A stretch of 6,685 nt of DNA from Clostridiales bacterium UBA1248. Lineage in GTDB: Bacteria; Bacillota; Clostridia; Oscillospirales; CAG-272. The notes below the pieces were generated by a model. That model ran no database searches. It saw nothing but the letters and a program-made list of their open reading frames with translations, and was not told where the DNA came from. The number at the start of each line of letters is the position of its first letter. Position 1 is the first letter of the stretch. Both the position numbers and the translations under genes were made by a program. Location: contig DBWC01000045.1 in NCBI GenBank assembly GCA_002308615.1, forward strand, positions 1-6,685, written 5' to 3'. Positions 5,684 to 6,685 of this stretch are shown piece by piece.

Positions 5684-6598
5684 ATGAAAAAGACAGTAAG
5701 TTTGCTCCTTGTGATATCGGTATTTATCTCTCTGATATTTACAAGCGGCTTATTCGCGGCTTTCAAGGGAGACGTCAACGGCGACGGCGAGGTGAACAAC
5801 AAAGACGTAGTTACAATGTTCAGATACGTTTCGGGCAGTGAAAAACTCGACGACGAATCGGCGTACGATTTCAACGGCGACGGCAGCGTTGACAACAAAG
5901 ACGTTGTTGCTTTGTTCAGATTCGTAAGCTCAGGCGCGGAGCCGGAAGAACTCGAACCGGAGCCCGAGCCGACTCCCGACGGATATTTTGAATTCACGCT
6001 GCTTGACGACGGAACGTATGAAATAGCGGCGAAAGACATAAATAATTTGCCGAAAGATATCGTTATCCCGAGAAAGCACGGCGGCAAAGCCGTAACGTCA
6101 ATAGGCGCGGGTGCGTTCCGCGACTGCAGCGGTCTTACAAGCGTGACGATACCGGACAGCGTAACGTCAATAGGTTATGAGGCGTTCTATGGCTGCAGCA
6201 GTCTTACAAGCGTGACTATACCGGATGGCGTAACGTCAATAGGCTATCAAGCGTTCTACGAATGCACCGGTCTTACAAACGTGACAATACCGGACAGCGT
6301 AACGTCAATAGGCGATAATGCGTTCTCCTACTGCGGTCTTACAAGCGTGACGATACCGGACAGCGTAACGTCAATAGGCGAGTATGCGTTCTCCTACTGC
6401 AGCAGTCTTACAAGCGTGACGATACCGGACAGCGTAACGTCAATAGGTTATGCGGCGTTCTCCGACTGCAGCGGTCTTAAAGATATAACATACAAAGGAA
6501 CAAAAATCCAATGGGACAGCATATCAAAAGGTGACTACTGGAATTCCTGGACCGGCAATTATACGGTCCACTGCACGGACGGGAATATCGTAAAATAA
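5684..6598 (+). CDS. Secreted dockerin-like / BspA-type leucine-rich-repeat protein
   Basis: 304 residues. ATG 5684 is chosen because it begins the signal peptide (MKKTVSLLLVISVF..., cleavage near GLFA-A, 22-26), lies downstream of the predicted transcription start and has GAAAGG 7 bases upstream; the in-frame ATG 5639 lies inside the promoter. Residues 29-84 form a type-I dockerin-like module with two calcium loops, DVNGDGEVNNKD (30-41) and DFNGDGSVDNKD (62-73), each followed by a VV-x-x-FR helix. An acidic linker rich in Pro and Glu spans about 86-98. From about residue 128, LRR_5/BspA repeats of the form IPDSVTSIG-x-x-AF-x-x-C run to residue 269. A C-terminal cap (ITYKGTKIQWDSI...) follows. 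No LPXTG anchor or SLH domain is visible, so attachment would be through the dockerin to a cohesin. BspA-type repeats occur in surface adhesins; the ligand is unknown. Monocistronic, with its own promoter and terminator. Confidence 0.85.
   Translation: MKKTVSLLLVISVFISLIFTSGLFAAFKGDVNGDGEVNNKDVVTMFRYVSGSEKLDDESAYDFNGDGSVDNKDVVALFRFVSSGAEPEELEPEPEPTPDGYFEFTLLDDGTYEIAAKDINNLPKDIVIPRKHGGKAVTSIGAGAFRDCSGLTSVTIPDSVTSIGYEAFYGCSSLTSVTIPDGVTSIGYQAFYECTGLTNVTIPDSVTSIGDNAFSYCGLTSVTIPDSVTSIGEYAFSYCSSLTSVTIPDSVTSIGYAAFSDCSGLKDITYKGTKIQWDSISKGDYWNSWTGNYTVHCTDGNIVK
6149..6490 (+). repeat. Tandem 69-base coding repeats (five LRR_5 units)
   Basis: Units start at 6149, 6218, 6287, 6353 and 6422. Four are 69 bases (23 residues). 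The third is 66 bases and lacks one residue (YCGLT where the others have YCSSLT or similar). A divergent first unit covers 6065-6148. The segment CCGGACAGCGTAACGTCAAT is identical in units 1, 3, 4 and 5; unit 2 has GATGGC in place of GACAGC. Such similarity suggests recent duplication and makes copy-number change likely. Confidence 0.9.
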
Positions 6599-6612
6599 GA
6601 CAGTATAAAACA

Positions 6613-6636
6613 AAAAGGCTAATTTCGAAGCCTTTT
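6613..6636 (+). terminator. Probable terminator after the dockerin/LRR gene
   Basis: AAAAGGCT (6613-6620) pairs with AGCCTTTT (6629-6636) around an 8-base loop, 14 bases after the stop codon. The T-run is only four, so it is weaker than the operon terminator. The A and T ends are symmetric, so it may act in both directions. Confidence 0.7.
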
Positions 6637-6658
6637 CAATTTGCAGACAAAGCATTTA

Positions 6659-6685
6659 AAAAAACTCCTTCCGTCAACTTCGTTG
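6659..6685. repeat. Possible edge of an interspersed palindromic repeat, cut by the window end
   Basis: An A-run, ACTCCTTCCGTCAAC, TTC, then GTTG to the last base. CAAC (6675-6678) can pair with GTTG (6682-6685), so a longer hairpin may begin here. I recall AAAACTCCTTCCGTCA-type ends on a repetitive, often palindromic element common in gut Clostridia. This rests on memory, and only about 25 bases are visible. Confidence 0.3.

Noticed and set aside
6149..6490. CRISPR-like tandem repeats
   Set aside because: The repeats are contiguous, in frame and encode LRR_5 units; there are no spacers.
6524..6655. Minus-strand 43-codon ORF with a GGAG-like site upstream of its ATG
   Set aside because: It runs antisense through the terminator and the end of the LRR gene, has no recognisable product, and its ribosome-site-like bases probably belong to the repeat at the window end.

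Overview
The window looks like chromosomal DNA of an anaerobic gut-type Clostridium relative, probably Oscillospirales/Ruminococcaceae-like. The reasons are strong AAGGAGG ribosome-binding sites, a lipoprotein-type solute receptor, moderate GC content with frequent ATA codons, and a secreted dockerin plus BspA-type leucine-rich-repeat protein. The assignment rests on gene content only.

Layout. All genes lie on the + strand. Positions 1-489 hold the 3' part of a xanthine phosphoribosyltransferase gene (xpt); about 29 N-terminal codons are cut off by the window edge. A four-gene ABC importer of the BMP/Nup purine-nucleoside family follows: receptor lipoprotein (559-1761), double-ATPase subunit (1909-3450, TTG start), and two membrane permeases (3452-4549 and 4546-5529). 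The last three are almost contiguous (1-base gap, then an ATGA overlap) and end at a clear intrinsic terminator (5534-5562). Xpt converts xanthine plus PRPP to XMP, so the cluster reads as a purine uptake and salvage unit. The start of xpt, where a purine riboswitch would be expected, is outside the window.

The 147-base gap between the receptor and ATPase genes is full of structure. It holds a three-armed repeat that can form either of two exclusive hairpins, an 11-bp GC-rich stem-loop with only a weak U-tract, and a long hairpin (1840-1884) just upstream of the ATPase ribosome-binding site. Together these could lower ATPase and permease expression relative to the receptor.

After the terminator comes a separate unit: a REP-like hairpin, then a near-consensus sigma-A promoter whose 17-bp spacer contains a perfect 7-1-7 Fur/Zur/PerR-type box (5628-5642), nested in a wider 40-bp inverted repeat. 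This promoter drives a 304-residue secreted protein (5684-6598) with a signal peptide, an N-terminal two-loop dockerin-like module, an acidic Pro/Glu linker and BspA-type repeats that are nearly identical at DNA level. A stem-loop follows. The last ~25 bases resemble the edge of an interspersed palindromic repeat.

The most interesting points are the Fur-family box in the promoter of a dockerin/LRR surface protein, the symmetric promoter, and the structured leader of the ATPase gene. I saw no clearly new enzymatic system.
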